Numbered from the stretch's first letter, positions 18,894 to 28,063 are shown. The stretch: 64,000 nt of DNA from Halomonas sp. LBP4 (GCF_003202205.1 NZ_PDOG01000001.1:565331-629330); one strand, 5' to 3'. Made by a program: numbers and translations. Notes: a model not told the origin generated them from the sequence alone.

Positions 18894-19796
18894 ATGACCC
18901 GGGGCCCGATCACGGTCTTCGGCGGCACCGGTTTCCTGGGCCGCGCCATCGTCCGCGAGCTGGCGGACGCCGGCCAGGCGGTGCGCATCGCCGCCCGCCA
19001 CCCGGCCCTGCCCGACTGGGCCGAGGACGGCGACCGGCTCGAGCCCGTCACCGCCGATATCCGTGACGAGGCCAGCACGGCCGCCGCCCTTGCCGGCGCC
19101 AGCGCCACGGTCAATGCGGTGAGCCTCTATGTAGAGTCCCGCCAGGCGAGCTTCGAGGCCATCCATGTGGAAGGCGCAAGCCGCCTGGCGCGCCTGGCGC
19201 GCCTGGCCGGTATCGAGCGGCTGGTGCAGATCTCCGGCATCGGCGCTACCCCGCACTCGGCCTCGGCCTATGTGCGTGCCCGGGCCCGGGGTGAAGCCGC
19301 CGTGCTCGAGGCCCTGCCCAGGGCGATCATCGTGCGTCCCAGCGTGCTGTTCGGCCCCGGCGACGCCTTCCTCTCCACCCTCGCCGGCCTCACTCGCCTG
19401 CCGCTGATCCCGCTGTTCGGCCACGGCGAGACCCGGCTGCAGCCGGTGCATGTGGTGGACGTCGCCCGGGCCCTGATCCGGCTGCTCGGCGAGCCGCTCA
19501 CCGAGCGCCGGCTGTTCGAGCTGGGCGGGCCGGACGTGATGCGCTACCGCGAGATCCTCGAACTGGTGCTGGCTCACCTGAAGCGCGACCGGCGGCTGCT
19601 GCCGGTGCCCTTCGTCGCCTGGCGGACGCTGGCGGCACTGGCCTCGGCCCTGCCCAGCCCTCCCCTGACCCGCGACCAGGTGATCCTGATGCAGCGGGAC
19701 AACCTCGTCGGTGACGGCGTCGGCACTTTCGACGACCTGGGCATCGGCCCGCGTTCGCTGCGCGATAGCCTGCCGGAGTGCCTGGCCACCGAGTGA
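18894..19796 (+). CDS. NAD(P)-binding NDUFA9-like / atypical SDR protein
   Basis: A 300-residue protein with an N-terminal Rossmann motif TVFGGTGFLGRAIVREL and the complex I NDUFA9-like (atypical SDR) body, including VRPSVLFGPGDAFLSTLAGL and PVHVVDVARA. The classical catalytic Tyr-x3-Lys is not obvious, as in that subfamily. GGGAGG precedes the ATG. Probably co-transcribed with the methyltransferase. Substrate unknown. Confidence 0.85.
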   Translation: MTRGPITVFGGTGFLGRAIVRELADAGQAVRIAARHPALPDWAEDGDRLEPVTADIRDEASTAAALAGASATVNAVSLYVESRQASFEAIHVEGASRLARLARLAGIERLVQISGIGATPHSASAYVRARARGEAAVLEALPRAIIVRPSVLFGPGDAFLSTLAGLTRLPLIPLFGHGETRLQPVHVVDVARALIRLLGEPLTERRLFELGGPDVMRYREILELVLAHLKRDRRLLPVPFVAWRTLAALASALPSPPLTRDQVILMQRDNLVGDGVGTFDDLGIGPRSLRDSLPECLATE

Positions 19797-19898
19797 GTTC
19801 ATCGACACCCGTTCCCCCGACAACCCTGCCCCGTCTATGCTGTAGCCACACACTTCGCCTGAATCGCCTTTTCGCTGCACACCCATGGAGCTTGTATT

Positions 19899-21005
19899 GT
19901 GGCCGACGAGAACAGCGTGATCGCCTTCTATGACGAGCGGATGCTGGCCCATGAACCGGATATCGAGGTGCCTTTCCTGCCGGGTCGCATGGACGATCGT
20001 ATCCGCTCACTGTTGTCGGAGCTGGGCGTCCCCTGGAAGTATCCGGAACACCCCGCCAGGCTCACCGCCATCCGGCATCTTCTGGAACTCGAGCCGGTTC
20101 CCGGCGTGATCTTCGAGTCGGGCATGGCGGCGACGCGGGAGCAGCTGGGGCGCGTGCACACCAGTTCCTACCTGGACCACATCTTCGAGCTTCGCGGCCA
20201 GAGTGCCTGGCTGGATGTGGACACCACGGCCGTGTCACCCGGTAGCGTCGACGCCGCCGAGGTGGCCGCCGGCACGGCGATCGCCGCCGTCGAGGCCGTC
20301 GTCGAGGGAAGAGCCGAGAGCAGTTTCGCGCTGGTGAGACCCCCCGGCCACCATGCCGAGCCGGTGCGCGCCCGCGGCTTCTGCCTGTTCAACAATGTGG
20401 CGGTGGCCGCCGCTCATGCCCGCACGGCACTGGGCTGTGCGCGAGTGATGATCGTCGACTGGGATGCCCACCACGGCAACGGCACCCAGGATATCTTCTG
20501 GGCCGACCCGGATGTGCTGTTCTTCGACCTGCACCGCGCCGCCCCCTTCTATCCCGGCACGGGGGGTCTCGAGGAGATCGGCATGGGCCTGGGGGATGGC
20601 ACCAACGTCAATGTTCCCCTCCCCGCCGACGCCGGCGACGCCGCCTACCTCAAGGCCTTTCGCGAGATCCTGGTACCGGCGGCCGACTGGTTCCAGCCCG
20701 ACCTGATCCTGGTCTCGACCGGTTTCGATCCGCACAGCCATGACCTGGCCCTGGAGGTCTCCTATGACGGCTTCGCCGCCATGACCGGCATCCTCAAGGC
20801 CCTGGCCCGCCGGCACTGCCAGGGACGCCTGGTCTTCGTGCTGGAGGGCGGCTACAACCTGATCTCGCTGTCACGCGGTGTCAGGTCGGTGCTGCGGGTG
20901 CTGGCCGGCGACGAGCCGCCGGAACCCGGCCAGCGGGGCATCGCCGAGGTCGAGGCCGCGGCGGGCTTTCACCGCGCTGCCTTCGTCGGGCCACCCCCGG
21001 ACTGA
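19899..21005 (+). CDS. Histone-deacetylase-family / acetylpolyamine amidohydrolase-like enzyme
   Basis: A 368-residue zinc amidohydrolase of the arginase-deacetylase fold. It shows the paired His151-His152 in RPPGHHAEP, zinc ligands Asp189 and His191 in DWDAHHGNG and Asp277 in STGFDPHS, and Tyr319 in LEGGYN. Bacterial members remove acetyl groups from polyamines or small acylated amines; which one applies cannot be decided. The start is GTG with GGAG 8 nt upstream. Single gene. Confidence 0.9.
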   Translation: MADENSVIAFYDERMLAHEPDIEVPFLPGRMDDRIRSLLSELGVPWKYPEHPARLTAIRHLLELEPVPGVIFESGMAATREQLGRVHTSSYLDHIFELRGQSAWLDVDTTAVSPGSVDAAEVAAGTAIAAVEAVVEGRAESSFALVRPPGHHAEPVRARGFCLFNNVAVAAAHARTALGCARVMIVDWDAHHGNGTQDIFWADPDVLFFDLHRAAPFYPGTGGLEEIGMGLGDGTNVNVPLPADAGDAAYLKAFREILVPAADWFQPDLILVSTGFDPHSHDLALEVSYDGFAAMTGILKALARRHCQGRLVFVLEGGYNLISLSRGVRSVLRVLAGDEPPEPGQRGIAEVEAAAGFHRAAFVGPPPD

Positions 21006-21096
21006 CCCGGCGAACGCAGGGAACGGGGCCGGCCAGCCTCGCAGGTGGCACGCAAGCGACTTCCCGGATCACGATGCCGGGCTCGGGCCGGCGGAG

Positions 21097-21630
21097 TCAG
21101 TCGCCCAGGGCGGCGAGTCGCTCGGCCTGGACCACCTCGATCCAGTAGCCATCGCGGTCCTTGACGAAGACCACGTTCTTCATCTTGCCCTGGTCCGAGC
21201 GCTTGACGAACTCGACCTCGTTGGCGTCGAACCAGGCCTCGGCCGCCTCGAGATCGGGTACCGAGAAGCAGATATGGCCGAAGCCCTGGGGCTCGGCGTT
21301 GCCGTCGTGGTAGGCGAAGTCCGCCTGCTCCTCGGTGCCCCAGTTGTGGGTCAACTCCAGCACGCCGCGCTGGCTGAAGGTCCAGACCGTGCGCTCGCCG
21401 GTCGCTTCGGGCACGGTCTCGCCGGCTTCCGGCCGGGCCAGGAAGTAGAGCGAGAATTGCATCTCCTCGAAATCCAGCCGGCGCAGCACGCGCATGCCGA
21501 ACACCCGGGTATAGAAGGCCAGCGCCCTCTCCGGGTCCTTGATCCGCAGCATGGTGTGGTTGAGGCGAAAGCCGTCGGACTCCGCTGTCGGCGACTGCAC
21601 GCCGGGATACTGCTCACCCTGAAAGCTCAT
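21097..21630 (-). CDS. gloA: Lactoylglutathione lyase (glyoxalase I)
   Basis: A 177-residue cytosolic enzyme that detoxifies methylglyoxal by isomerising its glutathione hemithioacetal. The four metal ligands are present: His25 (LNHTMLRIKD), Glu92 (LELTHNWG), His119 (GFGHICF) and Glu165 (GYWIEVVQ). Length and the N-terminal extension fit the longer, plant/Pseudomonas-like class. It has its own ribosome site and lies downstream of a hairpin separating it from capA. Confidence 0.95.
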   Translation of the reverse strand: MSFQGEQYPGVQSPTAESDGFRLNHTMLRIKDPERALAFYTRVFGMRVLRRLDFEEMQFSLYFLARPEAGETVPEATGERTVWTFSQRGVLELTHNWGTEEQADFAYHDGNAEPQGFGHICFSVPDLEAAEAWFDANEVEFVKRSDQGKMKNVVFVKDRDGYWIEVVQAERLAALGD

Positions 21631-21657
21631 CTTGATCTCCTTTTCGCTGCACAGTGC

Positions 21658-21686
21658 GCGGGCACCCCGCCAGGCCGGGTGCCCGC
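21658..21686. terminator. Hairpin between capA-like gene and gloA
   Basis: A perfect 10 bp inverted repeat, GCGGGCACCC (21658-21667) and GGGTGCCCGC (21677-21686), around a 9-nt loop. On the minus strand it follows the capA-like gene and precedes gloA, so it likely ends the upstream transcript. No T-tract. Confidence 0.6.
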
Positions 21687-21824
21687 TATCGGATTCAGGC
21701 CTCGTCTACCCGCCATGGTGGCCGTACTGGCCCAGGGCCCCGGTGAAGGGCTCCCAGGCACAGGGATCGAGAAAGGCTGCCATGAACGGCGGGCCCGGCG
21801 CCAGGGTCTCCCCTCGCCACCGGG

Positions 21825-22952
21825 CTATCCACGCCACGCGAGGACCAGCCGCCCGTGCGCGTCGAGCCGCACCCCGGTGCCGAACCGCCGCCCTTCCCGA
21901 TTCAGCATCCGGCACAGCCACTGCGCCTCGTCGGGCGTCGCCCGGTTCAGGCGAAAGTGACGCAGCCGCATGGGCACCAGGACCAGCCGCGCCAGGCGGC
22001 CATCGGCCAGCCCGAGCGTCGGCAAGTAGAGCAGCACCAGATCACTGCGGAAGCCCTCGTGCCCGGAGATGCCTTCATAGTCATTGATCAGGTCGCCGCA
22101 GCCGTAGAGGATCAGCTTGCCGCGGTGCACCTCGATGCCCAGGGGGTGATGGGAAGAGTGCCCCCAGACGAGATCGACGCCGGCCTCGTCGACGAGCCGA
22201 TGGGCAAAACGCCGATGCGCGCGAGGAATCTCGTAGCCCCAGTTGCCGCCCCAGTGCAGCGAGACCACGGCGAGGTCCCCCGGCTCCCGACGCCTGGCGA
22301 TCTCGGTTGCAATGGCACCCACGGCATCGGCCGTGAGCTCGGGCAACAGGTGGATGCCGGGCCGCTCATCGGTGGCCGCCCAGGCCCTGGGGATGCCGCT
22401 GCTGGGTGCCCCCAGGGCCAGCAGCCATACCCGGCCCCCCGGCACGTCGAAGGGCACCGGCGCCAGCGCCTCTGCGCGGCGGCGCCCGGCCCCCACGGTG
22501 CGCAATCCGGCGCCTTCGAGCACCTCCAGGGTCTCGACGAGGCCATCCGGCCCCCAGTCGAGCACATGGTTGTTGGCCAGCACGCAGCCCTCCACCCCGG
22601 CGGCACCGAGCACGGGCAGGTTGGCCGGATGCATGCGGTAGTTGATGCCCTTGGGCTGGGCATCGTCGCTGGTGGTGACCGCCGTCTCCAGGTTGACCAG
22701 CCGCAGGTCCGGCGCCAGGCGGTCCAGTTCCTCCAGGGCATCGCCCCAGATGTAGGCGAAGTCCTGGGGCCGGGGGATGGGGCCGGTCGCCCGTTCGGCC
22801 AGCGAGACATAGCCGATGGCCGACGTCATGTACGATTCGAAGAGTCGGGGATCGCCGGGATGGGGCAAGACCTGGTCGATGCCGCGCCCGGTCATCACAT
22901 CCCCGGTCAGCCACAGGGTCGTATCGGTCGCGTCGCGACGTGGGGAAGCCAT
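21825..22952 (-). CDS. CapA-family protein (poly-gamma-glutamate-synthesis-type metallophosphatase fold)
   Basis: A 375-residue protein with the CapA domain: WLTGDVMTGRGID near the start, RLVNLETAVT, VLANNHVLDWG, VVSLHWGGNWG and VWGHSSHHPLG, the metal-binding blocks of the family. There is no clear signal peptide, unlike membrane-bound CapA, and no capB/capC genes are nearby, so a role in polyglutamate export is doubtful. Starts 15 bp after the gene that follows. Confidence 0.88.
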   Translation of the reverse strand: MASPRRDATDTTLWLTGDVMTGRGIDQVLPHPGDPRLFESYMTSAIGYVSLAERATGPIPRPQDFAYIWGDALEELDRLAPDLRLVNLETAVTTSDDAQPKGINYRMHPANLPVLGAAGVEGCVLANNHVLDWGPDGLVETLEVLEGAGLRTVGAGRRRAEALAPVPFDVPGGRVWLLALGAPSSGIPRAWAATDERPGIHLLPELTADAVGAIATEIARRREPGDLAVVSLHWGGNWGYEIPRAHRRFAHRLVDEAGVDLVWGHSSHHPLGIEVHRGKLILYGCGDLINDYEGISGHEGFRSDLVLLYLPTLGLADGRLARLVLVPMRLRHFRLNRATPDEAQWLCRMLNREGRRFGTGVRLDAHGRLVLAWRG

Positions 22953-22967
22953 CGGTGCATGCCTCCG

Positions 22968-23906
22968 TTATCGGATTCTCTGCGCCTCTTCCCCGGCCAG
23001 GGCCTGCTGGTGCTCGTACTCGCGCCGCTTCTGGTCGAGGTAGGTGGCCCGGTCGATCTCGAAGAGCTGGCGGGGGTAGCGCATCGTCAGGGTGAACCAG
23101 CGCTGCAGGCTGGCGTCGAGCCGTTCGGCCTCGGGCAGCATGCGGGTATCCAGATGCGCCTCGAGGGCCAGGTAGAAACGCATGACGTTGCGCTCGATCA
23201 TGCCCCGGGTGCCGCCCACATGGGTCGGCTGCCCGTCCGCTCCCGTGCCTTCCAGCGTGAACCCCACACGATCGCGCCCACCGAAGGTGAAATAGCCACG
23301 CAGGGCGAGCCGCGCCCGCATGCCGAAGACCAGGGAGTAGCGCAGCTGGACCAGGCTGTGATCGTCGTCATCGGGCACCGCCCGCAACTGCAGGCGAAAG
23401 GCGCGGGTGCCGTAGGGCCCCTCGTCCCCCTCCAGTGCCACATCCAGGTAGCGCGGCTGGCGGGCGACGACCCGCCATCGCAGGTCGAGACGCTCGGCGT
23501 CCGCCGGGTTGGCCTGGTCCTGGCGCCCCACGAAAAGCGCCAGGGCAATGCCCTCGGCGCTCCCCCCCGGCCCGTGAAGGCAGCCCTTGACGTTCAGGTG
23601 CAGGAAGAGGATCTCGCACCAGGCCGCGGGCGAGGCGAGCTCCTCGGCGAGGCGCTCGAAGGGGTAATGGACCCGGGCGTGGACGCGGCCGCTCACCGAG
23701 TAGCTGCGCGCTTCCGACTCGACCTGCAGGGGCTCGTCGAAGGGGGAGCCGGCAATCACCTCCCGCCAGCTATCGCGCAGCCAGTCGTCCTGGGCCACGG
23801 CTGGTCCCGGCAGCAGCCAAGCCAGCCACGCCCAGAGCACCAGCCACACCGCCCAGGCGAGGCGATCCGCCCGGTCCGGGGGTATTCGCCGATATCCTCG
23901 TTCCAT
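22968..23906 (-). CDS. Uncharacterised exported protein
   Basis: A 312-residue protein with an N-terminal signal peptide (hydrophobic WAVWLVLWAWLAWLLPG, cut near AVAQ). The mature part alternates beta-strands and helices in a way that could be a START/SRPBCC-like lipid-binding fold (SVSGRVHARVHYPFERLAEE near the front), but I do not recognise the family with certainty. The frame continues upstream into the remains of a deaminase gene; the ATG at 23906 directly before the signal peptide is the sensible start. Confidence 0.65.
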   Translation of the reverse strand: MERGYRRIPPDRADRLAWAVWLVLWAWLAWLLPGPAVAQDDWLRDSWREVIAGSPFDEPLQVESEARSYSVSGRVHARVHYPFERLAEELASPAAWCEILFLHLNVKGCLHGPGGSAEGIALALFVGRQDQANPADAERLDLRWRVVARQPRYLDVALEGDEGPYGTRAFRLQLRAVPDDDDHSLVQLRYSLVFGMRARLALRGYFTFGGRDRVGFTLEGTGADGQPTHVGGTRGMIERNVMRFYLALEAHLDTRMLPEAERLDASLQRWFTLTMRYPRQLFEIDRATYLDQKRREYEHQQALAGEEAQRIR

Positions 23907-24200
23907 AGCGCCGGCGACTCCTGGATAAGGCCCTCCATCGGTGCGATGCATTCGGGCGCCTGGAGCACCTCCAGCTCGACGCCTCGGGAGCGCAGCAGCG
24001 CTTCCTCGCCGAGGAAGGTGCGGCTCTCGCCGATCACCACCCTCGGGATGCCGTAGAGCAGTGCTGCCCAGCTGCACCCGCCGGTTGCGCCCACGGTCGA
24101 TGCCCACGCCCCGGTGCACCAGCACCGAGCCGATGGGAATGCCCCCTTCGGCGAGCCCCTGGCGGGCCTCCTCCCGGGCGGCCTGCATGTCCATGTCCAC
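23885..24200 (-). pseudogene. Broken cytosine/nucleoside deaminase-like gene lacking its catalytic centre
   Basis: The first 46 residues (MDMDMQAAREEARQGLAEGG, IPIGSVLVHRG, GRNRRVQ) match the start of yeast-type cytosine deaminases. The reading then continues only after a frame change as CSWAALLYGIPRVVIGE and ends PALWNEDIGE, matching the family's C-terminal half. The roughly 30-35 residues between, which carry the zinc His-x-Glu and the first Cys of PCxxC, are gone (junction about 24070-24085). The deletion also shifted the frame. The protein cannot be active as a deaminase. Confidence 0.82.
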
Positions 24201-24340
24201 TCGTGAGGCTCCTGAGGCGGGACCATGCGAGTAGAGTACGTCGCCCTGCCCCCTCTCGCCAGGCCCCGTTTCGCCTGGCGCAGACAGCCCATGACGGCCA
24301 CTCTTGCTAGGGAAGTTCGTGAAGAGGGAGGTATTTGCCC

Positions 24341-24946
24341 ATGGAGCCCGAGAACATGACCGATCGCCCGATCCCGCCCCGCATCCTGGTCTTCGCCGGC
24401 AGCGCCCGGGAGGACTCTTTCAACAAGCAGCTGGCCCGCCTGGCCGCCGATCGCATCGAGGCGCTGGGCGGCGAGCCCACCTTCATCGACCTGCGCGACT
24501 ACCCGTTGCCGCTCTACGACGGCGACCTGGAGGCCGAGAGCGGCCTGCCCGAGAACGCCCTGGCTCTGCGCAGGCTACTGGCCGAGCACCAGGGCCTGCT
24601 GATCGCCTCGCCGGAGTACAACGGCTTCATCACGCCACTGCTCAAGAACACCATCGACTGGCTCACCCGCCCCCATGAAGGCGACAGCGGGCTCAAGCTG
24701 TTCCAGGGGCGGGTCGCCGCGGTGGTCTCCGCCTCCCCCGGCGGGCTCGGTGGTATCCGCAGCCTGGCGCTGATCCGCCAGTTACTGGGCAATATCGGCG
24801 TGACGGTGCTGCCCGACCAGCTCGCCGTCGCCCGGGCCGCGGAGGCCTTCGATGACGACGGCAGCCTGGCAAGCGACGGCCAGCAGCAGAAGCTGGACAC
24901 CATCTGCCGGCGGCTGATCGACACACTGGTCAGGCTCGGCGCCTGA
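24341..24946 (+). CDS. NAD(P)H-dependent FMN reductase family protein
   Basis: A 201-residue flavodoxin-fold oxidoreductase: FAGSAREDSFNKQLAR binds the FMN phosphate, and SPEYNGFITPLLKNTIDWL is the family signature. Likely a quinone, azo or FMN reductase, cytosolic. GGGAGG 9 nt before the ATG at 24341 sets the start; an internal ATG at 24356 is possible. Followed by a small hairpin. Confidence 0.9.
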   Translation: MEPENMTDRPIPPRILVFAGSAREDSFNKQLARLAADRIEALGGEPTFIDLRDYPLPLYDGDLEAESGLPENALALRRLLAEHQGLLIASPEYNGFITPLLKNTIDWLTRPHEGDSGLKLFQGRVAAVVSASPGGLGGIRSLALIRQLLGNIGVTVLPDQLAVARAAEAFDDDGSLASDGQQQKLDTICRRLIDTLVRLGA

Positions 24947-24966
24947 GGCCCGCGATCCGGCGGGCC
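24947..24966 (+). terminator. Short hairpin after the FMN reductase gene
   Basis: A perfect 7 bp inverted repeat GGCCCGC / GCGGGCC around GATCCG directly at the stop codon. No T-tract; a weak terminator at best. Confidence 0.45.
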
Positions 24967-25020
24967 GGCCCGCAAAGTCAGCCATACTGACAGCGGAGCT
25001 TGGCAACCGGAGGCATCGGC

Positions 25021-26766
25021 ATGGCGCAGGACGCACTCGATGGCCCTTTTCGTCATCGCTACCTGACCCACGAGGCGCTGACGCGACAGCTCGAGGAGTG
25101 GGCGCAGGCCTTCCCGCAGCTGGCTCGCCTGCAGAGCATCGGTACCACCCCCCAGGGGCGCGACATCTGGGTGCTGACCATCGGCCCCGAGCCGGAGCGT
25201 CGACGCCCCGGCGTCTGGGTCGACGGCAACATGCACGGAACCGAGCTGGCCGGCTCCAGTGTCGCCCTGGCCGTGGCCGAGGCAGCCCTGGCGCTGCACC
25301 TCGACCCCGAGGCCCTGCCAGGTGGCTGGCCCGAGCACCAGCGCCGCTTCCTGCGCGAGGTGCTGTTCTACGTCTGCCCGCGCATCTCGCCGGACGGCGC
25401 CGAGCAGGTGCTGCGCCAGCGCGGGTTCGTGCGCTCCGCCCCACGGCGCACCCCGGACAGCCCCGCCAGGCCCCACTGGCGTACCGAGGACCTGGACGGC
25501 GACGGCCAGTGCCGCTACCTGCGCCGACACGACGAGGCCGGCGACTTCGTCGAGTCGCCCGACCACCCCGGCCTGATGCTGCCGCGCCGGGTGGAAGACC
25601 CGCCGCCCTACTGGCGCCTCTATCCCGAGGGCGTGATCGCACACTGGGACGGCGTGACGATCCCCGAACCCGACTGGCTGCGCGATACGCCGGACTTCAA
25701 CCGCCACTTCCCCTGGGGCTGGCGGCCGGAGCCCGATCAGCTCGGCGCCGGCCACTACCCTGGCGACGAGCCCGAGCCCCGTGCCGTCATCGACTTCGCC
25801 CTCGCCCACCCCAACCTCTATGCCTGGCTGAACCTGCACACCTTCGGCGGCGTGTTCATCCGCCCGCTCGCCGATGCCCCCGACGATCGCATGGACCAGC
25901 ACGACCTCGCCCTCTACCGGCAACTGGCCGCCTGGGGCCAGTCGCTGGTCGGCTACCCCACCGTCAGTGGCTTCGAGGAGTTCACCTACGAGCCGGACAC
26001 CCCGCTGCACGGCGACCTCACCGACTTTGCCTACCATCAGCGAGGCTGCGTGGCCCAGGTCTGCGAACTCTGGGACCTCTTCCACCGGCTCGGCCGCCCC
26101 CGGCCCGAGCGTTTCATCGATCACTACACCGCCTTCGACCGCGAGGAGATGGAACGACTGGCACAGTGGGACCTCGTCAACAACCACGGTCGCCTGTTCC
26201 ACCCCTGGCACCCCCTGGACCATCCGCAGCTGGGGGCGGTGGAGGTCGGTGGGCTGGATGCCTGCATCGGCATCTGGAACCCGCCGCCGGAGATCCTGCC
26301 GGCGATCTGCAACGGCCTGGTCACCTACTGGCTCCAAGTCGCCTCCCTCCTGCCGCGGCTGGTGATCGAGGCGGTGCGCTGCACATCCCTCGGCGACGGC
26401 TACCACGAGCTGACGGTGACAGTGGCCAACCACGGCTACCTGCCGAGCTATGGCGTGCAGGCCGCCCGCGAACGGCCCTGGAACAGCGGTGTCGAGGCCA
26501 CGGCCAGCGCCGTGGGCTGCCGGCTGCATGACCCCGGCCAGGCTCGCCAGGTGCTGGGTCACCTGGAGGGCTGGGGCCGCGGGCTGGGCGACACCGCCCA
26601 GATGCCCTGGTTCCAGCGCTCCCGAGGCAACGGCCACCAGGCCCGTGTATGCTGGGTGATCCTGGGCGAGGGCGAGGTGACCGTGCGGATCGGCAGCCCG
26701 CGGCTGGGTGAGGTGCACCAGACGATCCCGCTCCCCGGGGAGTCCGGTGCACCGGGCGCCTGCTGA
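25021..26766 (+). CDS. M14-family zinc carboxypeptidase
   Basis: A 581-residue metallopeptidase. The zinc ligands sit in GNMHGTELAGSS (His, Glu) and LNLHTFGG (His); a Glu in QVCELWDL is the likely catalytic base. A DLDGDGQC loop resembles a calcium site. There is no signal peptide, so it acts in the cytosol or is released on lysis. The C-terminal 150 residues look like an added beta-rich domain. The start at 25021 follows GGAGG. Substrate unknown. Confidence 0.88.
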   Translation: MAQDALDGPFRHRYLTHEALTRQLEEWAQAFPQLARLQSIGTTPQGRDIWVLTIGPEPERRRPGVWVDGNMHGTELAGSSVALAVAEAALALHLDPEALPGGWPEHQRRFLREVLFYVCPRISPDGAEQVLRQRGFVRSAPRRTPDSPARPHWRTEDLDGDGQCRYLRRHDEAGDFVESPDHPGLMLPRRVEDPPPYWRLYPEGVIAHWDGVTIPEPDWLRDTPDFNRHFPWGWRPEPDQLGAGHYPGDEPEPRAVIDFALAHPNLYAWLNLHTFGGVFIRPLADAPDDRMDQHDLALYRQLAAWGQSLVGYPTVSGFEEFTYEPDTPLHGDLTDFAYHQRGCVAQVCELWDLFHRLGRPRPERFIDHYTAFDREEMERLAQWDLVNNHGRLFHPWHPLDHPQLGAVEVGGLDACIGIWNPPPEILPAICNGLVTYWLQVASLLPRLVIEAVRCTSLGDGYHELTVTVANHGYLPSYGVQAARERPWNSGVEATASAVGCRLHDPGQARQVLGHLEGWGRGLGDTAQMPWFQRSRGNGHQARVCWVILGEGEVTVRIGSPRLGEVHQTIPLPGESGAPGAC

Positions 26767-26823
26767 GCGGCCGCGACGCCTCTGCCCATGCGGCGGGTGA
26801 TGCCCCCAAAGGAGGAGCATGTG

Positions 26824-27273
26824 ATGGACATAGCACTGAAGGACGTCACCCGCGAGAACTTCGAGGCCGTCATTGCGCTGGAGGTAGCGACATCGCAGCG
26901 TGACTATGTCGCTGACAATCTGTACTCCATTGCCGAAGCGAGCTTCCATCCGACTTATCATCCTCGCGCCATCTATTGCGACGGGGAAGTGGTCGGCTTT
27001 CTCATGTACGAATCCTTCGACCACGACGACCGGCCGCCTGCCTACAACATCTTCCGTCTCATGGTCGACCGACACCATCAGGGAAGAGGCATCGGGCACA
27101 GGGCCATGCAGTGCGTGCTGGACGAGATCAGGGCACAGGGCCCCTTCGAGCGGATCGCGATCTGCTATGTGCCCACCAACCAGGTCGCCCGGGACTTCTA
27201 CGCCAGTCTCGGCTTCCAGGAGACGGGGCTGAGCGAGGAGACCGGCGAGGTCATCGCCGAGATCCGGGGGTGA
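26824..27273 (+). CDS. GNAT acetyltransferase, BltD/PaiA-like
   Basis: A 149-residue N-acetyltransferase. The acetyl-CoA loop is RHHQGRGIGHRAMQ, with IFRLMVD before it and QVARDFYASLGFQETG after it. The overall pattern resembles Bacillus BltD, a spermine/spermidine acetyltransferase. AAAGGAGGAG precedes the start; the ATG at 26824 is preferred over the GTG just before it. Codon use is less GC-rich than the neighbours, hinting at transfer. Substrate is inference. Confidence 0.82.
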   Translation: MDIALKDVTRENFEAVIALEVATSQRDYVADNLYSIAEASFHPTYHPRAIYCDGEVVGFLMYESFDHDDRPPAYNIFRLMVDRHHQGRGIGHRAMQCVLDEIRAQGPFERIAICYVPTNQVARDFYASLGFQETGLSEETGEVIAEIRG

Positions 27274-27315
27274 CGATGTCGCTCCCCCGTCGCCGACCCG
27301 GGCAGGCGCCCGGCG

Positions 27316-27972
27316 TCAGTCGCCACCCTGCCCGGCGGCGCCGAGCAGGCCCTCGAGCTCGCTCTCCCTGACGCCGAGCATGAGCAGGATCTGCCGTTGG
27401 GCGGCCTCGAGAAGGTTCCGCCGTTCCTCCTCCTCGGGCAGGCTCTTGGCGATGGCGACGGCGCCCACCAGGGAGGCGAGGATGGCGCGGGACTTCTCGG
27501 CGATGACCTGGCGATCGGGCTCGAAGGGCAGTTGCTTCAGGCGGCTCAGGGCGATGAGCCGGGTTTCCAGCATCTTCCTCATGCGCTGGTAAGAGGCCTC
27601 GAACAGGGTCCTGATCTCGGCGTTCTCGTTGCCTATCTCATTGAACAGCACCGTTTCCGGCCCCGGCTTGTGCTTGCGCTCCAGTTCCTGGAGGTTCCAG
27701 TAGTTGGCCACCAGGGCCGTCAGGTGCTTCACTGACAAGGGCCCCTTGACCAGTCGCGCCGCGCGGCTGCCCTCCAGGGTTTCATGGACGGAGGCATTGT
27801 AGAGGGCCTCCTTCGATGCGAAGTGGGCATAGAAGGCGCCATGGGTCATCTTCGCCAGCTTCATGATCTGCCCGATGGAGACCTTGTCGAAGCCATGGCG
27901 ACAGAACAACTCGGTGGCGGACGTCAGGATGCGCTCCCTGGATCTCGCCTTGTGCGCTGCTGAATATGGCAT
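27316..27972 (-). CDS. TetR/AcrR-family transcriptional regulator
   Basis: A 218-residue regulator. The N-terminal helix-turn-helix is VSIGQIMKLAKMTHGAFYAH, with the usual F..HG..K lead-in and HFASKEALY after it. It is divergent from the FabF-type gene across 91 bp, so it probably controls that gene and itself. The ligand domain is unassigned. Confidence 0.9.
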   Translation of the reverse strand: MPYSAAHKARSRERILTSATELFCRHGFDKVSIGQIMKLAKMTHGAFYAHFASKEALYNASVHETLEGSRAARLVKGPLSVKHLTALVANYWNLQELERKHKPGPETVLFNEIGNENAEIRTLFEASYQRMRKMLETRLIALSRLKQLPFEPDRQVIAEKSRAILASLVGAVAIAKSLPEEEERRNLLEAAQRQILLMLGVRESELEGLLGAAGQGGD

Positions 27973-28063
27973 GACCACCTCGCCGTCACGAGACTGAATA
28001 TTATCTTGATCATATCTAGCCCGATGCTAGGTTGGCCGCGACCCTTGACCTTCAGGAGACACC
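27973..28063. promoter_or_regulatory. Divergent control region between tetR-type gene and FabF-type gene
   Basis: A 91 bp gap with an AT-rich core (28001-28017, GAATATTATCTTGATCATA region) unlike its surroundings. It has short palindromic pieces (AATATT, TTGATCA) suited to a TetR operator, but no long clean dyad. Promoter elements cannot be fixed by eye. Confidence 0.4.

Noticed and set aside
21706..21824. Short minus-strand frame after the capA-like gene (ends GALGQYGHHGG)
   Set aside because: No ribosome site, no family match, and it overlaps capA in another frame; too little to call a gene.
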